Positions 23,208-31,031 of a stretch of DNA of 55,458 nt are shown piece by piece (within the stretch, counting starts at the first letter, position 1; every line of letters begins with the position of its first letter). The DNA is from Solirubrobacterales bacterium. GTDB lineage: Bacteria; Actinomycetota; Thermoleophilia; Solirubrobacterales; 70-9. Under the pieces are notes generated by a model that saw nothing but the letters and a program-made list of their open reading frames with translations, made no database searches and was not told the origin of the DNA. The translations under genes were made by a program, and so were the position numbers. The stretch spans positions 1 through 55,458 of the forward strand of contig JAIBCJ010000005.1 in assembly GCA_019694145.1 (NCBI GenBank), in the 5' to 3' direction.

Positions 23208-24434
23208 ATGAAGATCATGGGAAGACTTACTTGCCTCACCGCAGCCGTTTTCGCCACTCTCGCGCTCTCGTCGGCCTCGCTTGCCTGCGCCGAAGGTGAC
23301 GGCGGTAACCCGCCGGAGCGCGCCGCCACCGGCAAGGTTTCGGTCGGCGGGCCGGATGCCGCCGGCGCCTCGGCCGGGCACGGCAAACTTCGGGCAACCC
23401 GGGTCGGCTTCTTCAACGAACCGGTTGAAATCCGGCACGCCCCCGGTTTCCCGAACCTGATGTTCGTGGTCGAGCAGCCGGGCCGGATCATGGTGATCCG
23501 ACGCGGCAGGAAACTGGCCCGGCCCTTTCTCGACATCAACCGGCTGGTCAGCAATGACGGCGGCGAGCGAGGTCTGCTTTCGGTTGCCTTCCCGCCCGAT
23601 TACAGGAAGAGCAAACGCTTTTACGTCTATTACGTAGACAACGCCGGCAACATCCGGGTCGCCGAGTTCCGGCGCCGGACCGCGGTCCGAGCCCGCCGGC
23701 ACTCCGGCCGAACGGTGATCCGGATCGCCCATCCGGTCAACAGCAACCACAACGGCGGCCGGCTCGGTTTCCTCGGCCACGACCTTTACTTCGGCACCGG
23801 TGACGGTGGCGGCGCGGGTGACGAGCCCGGCAACGCCCAGAACCTCAACTCGCTGCTCGGCAAGCTGATCAGGATCGACCCCCGCCGCAGCGGAAAGCGT
23901 CCCTACACGGTGCCCGCCAGCAACCCGTTCGTCGGTCGTCGCGGCCGGGACGAGATCTTCGCCTACGGCCTCCGCAATCCCTTCCGCTGGTCCTTCGACC
24001 GGACCAGCTCGAAGCGCAACGTCCGGATCGCGATCGGCGACGTCGGCCAGGACGCATTCGAGGAGGTCAACTACCTCAACCTGAGCCGGGCCAGGGGCGG
24101 CAATTTCGGCTGGAACCGCTGGGAGGGTTACACCCCCTTCAACGGAGGCGGGGCCGGGACGATCAAGCCCTCGCTGGTCCTCCCCCATCCCCCCAACTGT
24201 TCGGTGATCGGTGGCCTCGTGGTTCGTGACCGCCGCCTGCCGGCCCTGCGCGGGCGGTACGTGTTCACGGATTTCTGCAGCGGAAAGATCCTCAGTTTCA
24301 AACCTCATCTCGGCCGGGCGGCCGGCCGCCCGACCGGCCTCAACATCGGCCAGGTCACCTCTTTCGGTGACAGCCTCGGCGGTGCGCTTTTCGTCACTTC
24401 GCTGAATGGCAGCGTCTACCGGATCAGGCAGTGA
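23208..24434 (+). CDS. PQQ-dependent sugar dehydrogenase-like protein (sGDH/YliI type), copy 1
   Basis: 408 residues. Signal peptide ending near SLACAEG; because the hydrophobic stretch runs into a Cys, a lipoprotein is possible. The six-bladed propeller of the GSDH family is clear: FPNLMFVVEQPGRIMVI, GERGLLSVAFPPDY, SNHNGGRLGFLGHDLYFGTGDGGG, GKLIRIDPR, RDEIFAYGLRNPFRWSFD and IGDVGQDAFEEVNYL. The catalytic His corresponds to that in SNHNGGRL. Members oxidise aldose sugars extracellularly with PQQ. No PQQ biosynthesis gene is in the window. The GTG start of copy 2 overlaps this stop as GTGA. Confidence 0.88.
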   Translation: MKIMGRLTCLTAAVFATLALSSASLACAEGDGGNPPERAATGKVSVGGPDAAGASAGHGKLRATRVGFFNEPVEIRHAPGFPNLMFVVEQPGRIMVIRRGRKLARPFLDINRLVSNDGGERGLLSVAFPPDYRKSKRFYVYYVDNAGNIRVAEFRRRTAVRARRHSGRTVIRIAHPVNSNHNGGRLGFLGHDLYFGTGDGGGAGDEPGNAQNLNSLLGKLIRIDPRRSGKRPYTVPASNPFVGRRGRDEIFAYGLRNPFRWSFDRTSSKRNVRIAIGDVGQDAFEEVNYLNLSRARGGNFGWNRWEGYTPFNGGGAGTIKPSLVLPHPPNCSVIGGLVVRDRRLPALRGRYVFTDFCSGKILSFKPHLGRAAGRPTGLNIGQVTSFGDSLGGALFVTSLNGSVYRIRQ

Positions 24435-25669
24435 ATCCGACCCGGCCAGCGACGGGCCCGGCCCGATTGAAACTCCGGGCGTTCCTGTTCGCGGCCCTGG
24501 CCGGTTTCGTTCTCTTCCTGACCGCGGGCGATTCGGCCGGCGCCGCACCGAAACTCGGTTACACCAGGATCGCGACCGCCAGGGAACCGACCGCCCTCGT
24601 TTCCCCGCCCGGCTACCCGCGGATGCTCTTCGTCACCGAGCGGGCCGGTTTCGTTCGCGTAATCGCCAACGGCAGGAAGCTGAAGCAGCCCCTGCTCGAC
24701 CTCACTTCGAAGGTCGGTTCGAGCAACATCGAAAGGGGTCTGATCGGACTCGCTTTCGCCCCGGATTTTCGGACCAGCGGCCGCTTCTACGTCGATTACA
24801 CGGCGAAGAACGGGAACTCGATCGTGGCCGGGTACCGGACCGTTCCCGGCCAGCCGACCCGGCTTGCGCGGGGCGGCGGCCGGCTTGTGATCCAGATCCC
24901 GCGGGTCAACAACAAGGGCAACCACAACGGAGGCCACCTCGCCTTTCGCGGCAATCTTCTCTACATCGCGGTCGGTGACGGCTTCGACCCAGGTGACGCC
25001 CCGGATCACGCCCGGAACCTGAACAGCCTGCGCGGCAAGATCCTGCGGATCGACCCCCGGCCGGATCAGGGGACCGGAAAGCCGTACCGGATCCCGGCCG
25101 GCAATCCCTTCGTCGGCCTTCCCGGACGCGACGAGATCTTCGCCTACGGGCTGCGCAACCCCTTCACCTTCAGCTTCTTCAACTCCGGCGGCGAGGCGAT
25201 GATGTCGATCGCCGACGTCGGCCAGCTTCGCTACGAGGAGCTGAACGTCCTCCCCTTCGCCGAAGCGCGGGGGGCCAATTTCGGCTGGAAGGGTTTCGAG
25301 GGCTTCGAGCCCTACAACTGCGGCGAGTCACTTTGCCCGAACGGCGCCGACCCGGTGGTTGCCACCGGCCTGAAATGGCCTCAGCTCGTCTACTCCCACG
25401 ACGAGGGCTGTGCGATCGTCGGCGGCCTGAAGATCAGCGACCCGAAACTGACGGCGGTCAGGGGAAGGATCATCTACGGCGACTTCTGCAGCGGCCGGAT
25501 CCGAACGGCCCTGCCACACAGCCCGACCATCGTCGATGACAGGCCGATCGGCTTTTCGCTGCCGGCCAGGCATGGAGTCACGCTGCTGAACGGCTTCGGC
25601 GTCGACGGCCTCAAGCGCCTTTACGCCTTCAGTCACCTCGGCGGCATTTACCGGCTGATCCAGCGCTGA
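24431..25669 (+). CDS. PQQ-dependent sugar dehydrogenase-like protein, copy 2
   Basis: 412 residues; a tandem paralogue of the preceding protein. Signal peptide (LFAALAGFVLFLTAGDSAGAAP), then the same propeller blocks: YPRMLFVTERAGFVRVI, IERGLIGLAFAPDF, NHNGGHLAFRGNLLYIAVGDG, GKILRIDPRPDQ, RDEIFAYGLRNPFTFSF, IADVGQLRYEELNVL. Extra cysteines (YNCGESLCPN) differ from copy 1. Start GTG 24431 overlaps the TGA of copy 1, so both are made from one message. Substrate and cofactor are inferred from the family; some members do not bind PQQ. Confidence 0.88.
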   Translation: MNPTRPATGPARLKLRAFLFAALAGFVLFLTAGDSAGAAPKLGYTRIATAREPTALVSPPGYPRMLFVTERAGFVRVIANGRKLKQPLLDLTSKVGSSNIERGLIGLAFAPDFRTSGRFYVDYTAKNGNSIVAGYRTVPGQPTRLARGGGRLVIQIPRVNNKGNHNGGHLAFRGNLLYIAVGDGFDPGDAPDHARNLNSLRGKILRIDPRPDQGTGKPYRIPAGNPFVGLPGRDEIFAYGLRNPFTFSFFNSGGEAMMSIADVGQLRYEELNVLPFAEARGANFGWKGFEGFEPYNCGESLCPNGADPVVATGLKWPQLVYSHDEGCAIVGGLKISDPKLTAVRGRIIYGDFCSGRIRTALPHSPTIVDDRPIGFSLPARHGVTLLNGFGVDGLKRLYAFSHLGGIYRLIQR

Positions 25670-25792
25670 CCCCGCCCCGGGGCAAAGCGGATCGATTCGG
25701 TGAATTCCTTCCGGCCCCCGCTAACCTGTAACGACAGTCCCCAAGGGCAAACCGGCCCGGAGGCGAAGAGAGTCGAGAGACGGGAGCAGCAG

Positions 25793-27304
25793 GTGGAACC
25801 GACGGCAGCAACCGAGTCAATCGCAGTGATGAACCCCGCCACGGGCGAGCAGGTCGGGTCGGTCCCGGTCGACTCGGCCGGCGACGTCGCCGCGGCGGTC
25901 GCCCGCATCCGCGGCAACCAGCCTGCCTGGGAGGCGCTTGGCTTCAAGGGCCGCCGCCGCTGGCTGAACGAACTTCGCGACTGGCTGCTCGACAATTCCG
26001 ACCGGGTCGCCGACACGCTCAAGTCCGAAACCGGAAAGGTGCGGGCCGAAGCGACGATCGAGACCCCCTACCTGGCCGACCAGATCAACTTCTACGGGTC
26101 CAAGGCCGAGAAGTTCCTCGGCGAGCAGAAGGTCAGGCCGAACACGATGCTGGCCGCGACCCGCAAGCTCAGGCTCCAGTACCGCCCTTACCAGGTGGTC
26201 GGTCTGATCAGCCCCTGGAACTTCCCGCTCGTGCTCTCGCTCGGGGACGCGATCCCGGCGCTGATGGCCGGCGCTGCCGTGGTCATGAAGCCTTCCGAGA
26301 TCACTCCGCTCGGCCTGAACGAGATCGTCGACGCCTGGCGCAACGAGATCGGCGCCCCCGACGTGCTTCACGTCGTCAATGGTGGCGCCGAAACCGCGAC
26401 CGCCCTGGTCGACCACTCCGACTTTGTCGGCTTCACCGGCTCCGACGTGACCGGCAAGAAGGTGATGGCCCGCGCGGCCGAGACCCTGACTCCGGTCAGC
26501 CTCGAACTCGGCGGCAAGGACCCGATGGTTGTTCTCGAAGGCGGCAACATGGACCGCGCCGTCAACGGTGCGACCTGGGGCAGCATGCTCAACTCGGGCC
26601 AGATGTGCATCTCGGTCGAGCGGATCTACGTCGAGGACGGCGCTTACGACGAGTTCGTCGAGAAGCTGACCGACAGCGTCGGCGAGCTGAAGCAGGGGAT
26701 CGACGGCGAGACCGCCGCCTGCGACGTCGGCGCGATGACCATGTTGTCCCAGCTTGAGAAGGTCGAGAAGCAGGTTGACGACGCGGTCGAGGCCGGAGCC
26801 CGGGTACTGACCGGCGGCAAGCGCGGCGAAGGTCCGGGTCAGTGGTTCGAGCCGACCGTGCTGGTCGACTGCACCCCCGATATGAGCGTGATGGAGGACG
26901 AGACTTTCGGTCCCGTCGTCACCGTGACCCGGGTGAGCGACGAGGAAGAGGCGATTCGCCTCGCCAACGACAGCCGCTACGGACTCTGCGCCTCGGTCTT
27001 CGGCCCCCGCGGCCGGGCCGAGAAGGTGGCCCGGCGGATCGAAGCCGGCGCGGTCAACGTCAACGACATCGTCTTCAACATGCTGGCGCCGGGCCTGCCG
27101 ATGGGCGGCTGGAAGGAGTCGGGGATCGGCTACCGCAACGGCGAGTACGGGATCCGCAAGTACTGCCGTTCCGAGGCGATCGTTTCCGCCCGCACCCTGC
27201 TCCGCTCGGAACCGCTCTGGTACCCGTACACCCCGGAGCGCCACGCCCTGGTCAGCAAAGTCACCAAGTTCATCGGCGGCCGCGGCCTTCGCCGCTTCAG
27301 ATAG
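25793..27304 (+). CDS. NAD(P)+-dependent aldehyde dehydrogenase
   Basis: 503 residues. Catalytic Cys272 in SGQMCISVERIYV and general-base Glu238 in LELGGKDPMVV are both present; VGLISPWNFPLVLSLGDAIPALMAGAAVVMKPSE is the cofactor-binding region and FGPVVTVTRV the usual late motif. The closest functional group by pattern is succinate-semialdehyde or broad aliphatic aldehyde dehydrogenases, but the substrate cannot be read. Start GTG 25793 is chosen for GGGAG 6 nt upstream; the longer frame from 25700 adds 31 non-family residues. The last ~45 residues are a basic extension beyond the ALDH fold. Confidence 0.92.
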   Translation: MEPTAATESIAVMNPATGEQVGSVPVDSAGDVAAAVARIRGNQPAWEALGFKGRRRWLNELRDWLLDNSDRVADTLKSETGKVRAEATIETPYLADQINFYGSKAEKFLGEQKVRPNTMLAATRKLRLQYRPYQVVGLISPWNFPLVLSLGDAIPALMAGAAVVMKPSEITPLGLNEIVDAWRNEIGAPDVLHVVNGGAETATALVDHSDFVGFTGSDVTGKKVMARAAETLTPVSLELGGKDPMVVLEGGNMDRAVNGATWGSMLNSGQMCISVERIYVEDGAYDEFVEKLTDSVGELKQGIDGETAACDVGAMTMLSQLEKVEKQVDDAVEAGARVLTGGKRGEGPGQWFEPTVLVDCTPDMSVMEDETFGPVVTVTRVSDEEEAIRLANDSRYGLCASVFGPRGRAEKVARRIEAGAVNVNDIVFNMLAPGLPMGGWKESGIGYRNGEYGIRKYCRSEAIVSARTLLRSEPLWYPYTPERHALVSKVTKFIGGRGLRRFR

Positions 27305-27359
27305 TCCCTCCGAAACCCCGCTGGTAACGCCGCCCCGGCGGCTACGCCGACCCGGTTCC

Positions 27360-27481
27360 GGGGATATCGAGATACGACTTATTGCCGCATAGCGCACTCA
27401 ACTCCGATCTCGACCTGATGGGTCGAATCGAAATCGGAGTTGGGAGCGTTATATGCGCAAAACTCCCTTCTCGATATCCCC
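27360..27481 (+). repeat. Structured intergenic repeat, copy B (three nested stems)
   Basis: Outer arms GGGGATATCGAGA (27360-27372) and its perfect complement (27469-27481); middle arms CAACTCCGAT (27399-27408) and ATCGGAGTTG (27433-27442); inner TCGACC (27410-27415) and GGTCGA (27421-27426) with a 5-nt loop. It lies between convergent genes ending at 27304 and 27524. A related copy is at 54581-54690 on the other strand. CCGAAACCCCG occurs at 27310-27320 and again at 27480-27490. Confidence 0.6.
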
Positions 27482-27523
27482 GAAACCCCGTTCAGGCTCG
27501 ACTTCTCGAAAACGGTTTGCCGG

Positions 27524-27925
27524 CTAGGGGTTGAGCGTGGAGCCGGTTACTCCGGTGGTTCCGGTCGCGCCGGTCGCGCCGGTCGTGCCGGTTGAGGGCT
27601 TGACGAGGATCGTTCTGCCGTCGTCGAGCTGGTAGACGGTGCCGAGCGGCTCGCCCTGGCCGACCACGGTCTGGCCGGGCTCGATCGTGATCTGTTCGGT
27701 GGTCTCGTCCGGTTGGGTAACGACCGAGTTCTCGGGGACGGTGTTCGCCGGTGAGGTGTCGTTCTGCGAGAGGGCCTCGGTGGTCAGGTTGAGCGAGGAA
27801 AGCGCGGCCAGGAGGAAACCGACCGAGAGGATGATCCCGATGTCGAAGAGGTTGACCAGGCCGTCGAGCGGATCACCGGCGCGGTCCTCGCGGCTCCTCG
27901 CCTTGGCCGTCACCTTCATGGCCAT
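27524..27925 (-). CDS. DUF2149 (ExbD/TolR-like) membrane protein with collagen-like tail
   Basis: 133 residues. A short basic start, then DPLDGLVNLFDIGIILSVGFLLAALSSLNL, which matches DUF2149 with its single membrane helix and the acidic residue near its start, as in ExbD/TolR. The external part (ITIEPGQTVVGQGEPLGTVYQLDDGRTILV) is a small beta domain. The C-terminus has six Gly-X-Y triplets, mostly Gly-X-Thr (GTTGATGATGTTGVTG), like bacterial collagens. Start ATG 27925 overlaps the preceding TolQ-like stop as TGATG. It should partner with that channel protein to use proton flow for mechanical or regulatory work. Confidence 0.75.
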   Translation of the reverse strand: MAMKVTAKARSREDRAGDPLDGLVNLFDIGIILSVGFLLAALSSLNLTTEALSQNDTSPANTVPENSVVTQPDETTEQITIEPGQTVVGQGEPLGTVYQLDDGRTILVKPSTGTTGATGATGTTGVTGSTLNP

Positions 27926-28614
27926 CAGGGATTCCCCATCGAGACCTGGGTGCTGTGCCCGTGCTCGACCGGTGACGGCACGAAATGCCCGGCCAGGTGC
28001 TTGTCCGGCGCGAGGTTGGCGGCGGCGAACTCGACATCCGAAAAGTCCTGGGCGTAGATCCGGTCGCGGATCAGCGAGACGCCGAAGGAGAGCGCACCGG
28101 TGAGCAGGCCCGCCACGGTCACACCGAACGCGACCCGCAGGTTGTCGGTCAACTCGGTCACGTTGCCGTCCGCCAGTCCGGCCAGAGCCGGAGCCAGCGG
28201 GATCAGGGTGCCCATCAGGCCGAGTGCGGGGCCCATCCGGACCAGGATCCTCGTCCGTTCGAGCCGGCGCAGTGAGTTGTAGTCGTAATCGGCGAGTCGC
28301 TTGGCGATCCGGTTCTCCGCGTCGGGGGAGGGACGGAGGGTGACGATCGAGGTCATCGTCTCGCGCATCGGCCGGCTCCACGAAACCGAGGAAAGTGCCG
28401 AAATCGCCCCGATCTGATCGCCCTGCACGATGTCGACTTCGGCCTGGTCGACCGCATTCTCGAGCGCGTTGATCGACCGCCAGCGCCGGCGCCAGATTTC
28501 GGCCAGGAGGATCCCGATTTCGACGATCGACCAGGCCAGGGCCAGCAGCACCGCGACCAGGACTGGCCAGCGGAGAGCGTCGGAAACGGAGAAGAGGAAG
28601 TTTTCGATCTGCAT
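27925..28614 (-). CDS. MotA/TolQ/ExbB-type proton channel protein
   Basis: 229 residues, three predicted membrane helices: residues 17-38, then the pair around GPALGLMGTLIPLAPALAGLA and LRVAFGVTVAGLLTGALSFGVS. The last two contain the TolQ/ExbB signature (MGPALGLMGTLIPL, and AFGVTVAGLLTG with the polar Thr of the proton path). The cytoplasmic loop is the usual helical spacer. In diderm bacteria such channels drive TonB or Tol; here the partner is the coupled DUF2149 protein and no TonB or TolA is seen, so the output is unknown. Confidence 0.85.
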   Translation of the reverse strand: MQIENFLFSVSDALRWPVLVAVLLALAWSIVEIGILLAEIWRRRWRSINALENAVDQAEVDIVQGDQIGAISALSSVSWSRPMRETMTSIVTLRPSPDAENRIAKRLADYDYNSLRRLERTRILVRMGPALGLMGTLIPLAPALAGLADGNVTELTDNLRVAFGVTVAGLLTGALSFGVSLIRDRIYAQDFSDVEFAAANLAPDKHLAGHFVPSPVEHGHSTQVSMGNP

Positions 28615-28723
28615 GCTTGAGGCGCCCGGGGCTTAGGGCAGCCGAAGGGTCAAGATAGCGGAGCAACGCTGTCAGGCCGCGCAACTGTCCGGCCCCGAAT
28701 GTGTCTATACGCTGACCCGCCCG

Positions 28724-29656
28724 ATGCTTCGCCCCCTGAAGACAAGCCTGGGACTGATCGCCTTCGCCTGCGTTCTGATCCTGCCGAACTTCGCCCAGGC
28801 CTTCGACGCCGGGGTGCGTACGCCCCTGCTCACCGATCGATCTCCCGGCGCGGTCAGCGTGCCTTTCGAAATCCCGGTCAGGCAGTCGGCCGCGGTTCCC
28901 CAGCCCCTGGATTTCGAGATCGCGGTCGAGGGTTTCCGCCTCGATCCGGCCCCCGCCGCCGATCTCCGCATCGGCTCGCTGGACATGGTCACCGACGCCG
29001 GTGACTTCGACAACAAGGCGATCTACTCGAACGGACCGGCGATCGACGGGGCCCGGACCTGGACCCTCGACTGGCAGCTCAGCAACCATCCGATCACCGC
29101 CACGGTCGAGGACGGGACCGGCCTGGGCCCGGCCGGTGAAAAGACCGTCGACGATGGCTCGACCCTGATCAGCTTCACGGTTCCCGGCAACTACCACGGT
29201 TTCCGCCTGATGGGCCTCAGCCTGCGATTCAACCAGCAGGAAAAAGGCATCCCCACCCCGGGTATCGGTGCTGTCAATCCGACCGCACCCGGCAGCTACC
29301 TGATCCGCAGCCGGATCGAGTCGGTCGCACCCGGGAGTTCGGTGAAGGTGGCTTCGACCCGGGTCCGGATCGGTCCGGATGAGACCAGGCCAAAGACCCG
29401 CCTGGCCGTGGGCGCGAACCGTTCCCGGGTGCGTCCGGGCGGTCTGGTCCGGTTCTCGATCCGGACCCTCAACGGCACCAGCGACTTCGTCACCGTGCGG
29501 CGTGGCCGCCATGAAATCGGGGAGCTCAAGGCCGGTCCGGCGGTGCGATACCTCTACTGGCGGGCGAGCCGGCGGCTCCGGGGCCGGAAGGTCACCTTCC
29601 ACTTCAAACCCGACAACGGCCCTGCCGGGAATCTCACCATCCGTGTGAAACAGTGA
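28724..29656 (+). CDS. Secreted protein, unknown function
   Basis: 310 residues. Sec signal peptide with cleavage expected after PNFAQA. The mature sequence is beta-rich with no cysteines and no recognised catalytic motif; the middle (DWQLSNHPITATVEDGTGLGPAGEKTV) and DFDNKAIYSNGPAIDG look like a carbohydrate-binding or jelly-roll type domain, and the last ~75 residues are a basic Ig-like domain (TRLAVGANRSRVRPGGLVRFSIRTLNG) of the kind seen at the ends of other exported proteins here. The promoter may be TATACG near 28709. Four bases separate its stop from the FhuF-like gene. Confidence 0.7.
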   Translation: MLRPLKTSLGLIAFACVLILPNFAQAFDAGVRTPLLTDRSPGAVSVPFEIPVRQSAAVPQPLDFEIAVEGFRLDPAPAADLRIGSLDMVTDAGDFDNKAIYSNGPAIDGARTWTLDWQLSNHPITATVEDGTGLGPAGEKTVDDGSTLISFTVPGNYHGFRLMGLSLRFNQQEKGIPTPGIGAVNPTAPGSYLIRSRIESVAPGSSVKVASTRVRIGPDETRPKTRLAVGANRSRVRPGGLVRFSIRTLNGTSDFVTVRRGRHEIGELKAGPAVRYLYWRASRRLRGRKVTFHFKPDNGPAGNLTIRVKQ

Positions 29657-29660
29657 CCGC

Positions 29661-30443
29661 ATGGCCGGGCCGCATGCGATCAACGGGTTCGACCGGACCC
29701 TGAGCCGGATCGGCACCGCGTCCGCGGACGGTTACGGGATCATCGTCCGTCGCCTGAAGGGCCCGGGTGACGGCTGGTTCTCCGCCTCGGAGCTGGATGG
29801 AAGCGGCCGCGTCCAGGCGCTCCTGCTTTCCCGGATCAGCGGCATGGCCGGCCCGCCCGAGGATCACCTGCGGGCGGAGTGGCTGCTCGAGAGCCTGGCC
29901 CGGGCGATCGCCGACCTCGGCGGCTCGTTCATCGTCGCTGCCGGCCAGTTGCCGGAGCTGACCCCGGAGAACATCCTGTTGGCAGCCGAGGGCGGCCTCT
30001 TCCGGGCGACGGCGGTGGCCAGCGACCGGGGCCTCGAAACTACCGACCCGCAATCGCTCGCCACAGCGGCCGGACCGTCGGACCTCGATGTCCTCGCCGA
30101 AGCGTTCCGCCGCGGTTTCGCCGACCTGCTGGCCCCGACCGTTGACTGGCTTGACGCCCAGGGCCTCAGACCGGCCAAGACGCTCTGGCACGCGGCCGCC
30201 GACCGGCTGGCCCAGGCACTGGTCTGGTCCGGCAAGGCTTTCGACCGTCCCGGACTTGCGCTCGAACTGACCAGGCTGACCGTCGGTCCCGATTGCCCGG
30301 ACCCCCGGCTCGCGATCCCGATCGAAAGAGCCGAGGACGACTGGGGCGACGAGTACCACCTCCGGAGCACCTGCTGCCTGGCCTACCGCACCGAAGGCGG
30401 CCAGCTCTGCCAGTCCTGCCCCCTGGTCAAGGACCGGGACTGA
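29661..30443 (+). CDS. FhuF-like ferric reductase with C-terminal [2Fe-2S] site
   Basis: 260 residues. The C-terminus has Cys238-Cys239-x10-Cys250-x2-Cys253 (TCCLAYRTEGGQLCQSCPL), the [2Fe-2S] ligand pattern of FhuF, which reduces iron(III)-siderophore complexes in the cytoplasm. The rest is helical and weakly conserved, as in the family. It follows the secreted protein gene by 4 bp and its TGA abuts the stop of the convergent DUF1697 gene (TGATCA). No siderophore transport gene is adjacent. Iron release is inferred from the family. Confidence 0.8.
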   Translation: MAGPHAINGFDRTLSRIGTASADGYGIIVRRLKGPGDGWFSASELDGSGRVQALLLSRISGMAGPPEDHLRAEWLLESLARAIADLGGSFIVAAGQLPELTPENILLAAEGGLFRATAVASDRGLETTDPQSLATAAGPSDLDVLAEAFRRGFADLLAPTVDWLDAQGLRPAKTLWHAAADRLAQALVWSGKAFDRPGLALELTRLTVGPDCPDPRLAIPIERAEDDWGDEYHLRSTCCLAYRTEGGQLCQSCPLVKDRD

Positions 30444-30962
30444 TCAGCCGCCGGCCATGTCGGCCAGCTTGCTGACCGTGTTCAGGTTTCTCGTTGTGCC
30501 GTACTTGGCGGCGGGGAGGTTCAGTTTCGACCTGCCCATCCCGTCCGGGTAGTGGACGTAGATCTCCCGTTTGCCGATTTCGATCTCCTCGTTCTTCCGG
30601 CCCTTCGCCTTCCTGATGTTCTCCCGCGGCAGGCGGTGATCGAGAAACAGGACGCCGATCCGGTTGTAGGCGGCGCTCTTGAACGGATTGGCCAGCTCGA
30701 CCGCCCGCATCTCCGCCGCGGTCCGGACGATCACGCCGATTTCCCTCCCCGCGTAGTCACGCAACGCCGCCTCGAGCTGCTTTTTCACCTGCGCTTCGGT
30801 CAGCCCGGAAGTGATGAGCAGATTGCCGCTGGCGATGTAGGTCCTCACATCCCCGAAACCGAGCTGTCCGGCCAGTTTCCGCAGATCGGCCATCGGCAGC
30901 TTGCCGGTGCCGCCGACGTTCACGGCCCTGAGCAGCGCGACGTATGAAATGGCCCCCACCAT
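30444..30962 (-). CDS. DUF1697 family protein
   Basis: 172 residues, typical length. YVALLRAVNVGGTGKLPMADLRKLAGQLGFGDVRTYIASGNLL is the defining N-terminal block of DUF1697; the middle (GREIGVIVRTAAEM, NPF) and end (RSKLNLPAAKYGTTRNLNTVSKLADMA) also match. The function is unknown; the fold has been described as ferredoxin-like in structural genomics. ATG 30962 is preceded at 7 nt by TAGTCT, so the mRNA is probably leaderless. Monocistronic. Confidence 0.88.
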   Translation of the reverse strand: MVGAISYVALLRAVNVGGTGKLPMADLRKLAGQLGFGDVRTYIASGNLLITSGLTEAQVKKQLEAALRDYAGREIGVIVRTAAEMRAVELANPFKSAAYNRIGVLFLDHRLPRENIRKAKGRKNEEIEIGKREIYVHYPDGMGRSKLNLPAAKYGTTRNLNTVSKLADMAGG

Positions 30963-30969
30963 GGTCCTA

Positions 30970-30975
30970 AGACTA
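30970..30975 (-). promoter_or_regulatory. -10 box TAGTCT, leaderless-type
   Basis: TAGTCT on the minus strand ends 7 nt before ATG 30962. It is divergent to the metH promoter 45 bp away. Confidence 0.55.
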
Positions 30976-31019
30976 GGGCAACGCGAAATCCCGAATCCTG
31001 ATCGGATTTAGCTGATCGG

Positions 31020-31025
31020 TATCCT
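31020..31025 (+). promoter_or_regulatory. metH -10 box TATCCT, leaderless-type
   Basis: TATCCT ends 6 nt before ATG 31032 and leaves no room for a 5' riboswitch. The TTG at 31029 would be only 3 nt from it. Confidence 0.55.
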
Positions 31026-31031
31026 CGCTTG

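Noticed and set aside
27310-27490. Target-site duplication of a mobile element (CCGAAACCCCG twice)
   Set aside because: The left copy lies 39 bp outside the terminal inverted repeat while the right copy overlaps it, so the geometry does not fit an insertion.
30963-31031. Cobalamin or SAM riboswitch before metH
   Set aside because: Only 69 bp separate metH from the divergent gene, and the -10 box lies 6 nt from the start codon, leaving no leader.
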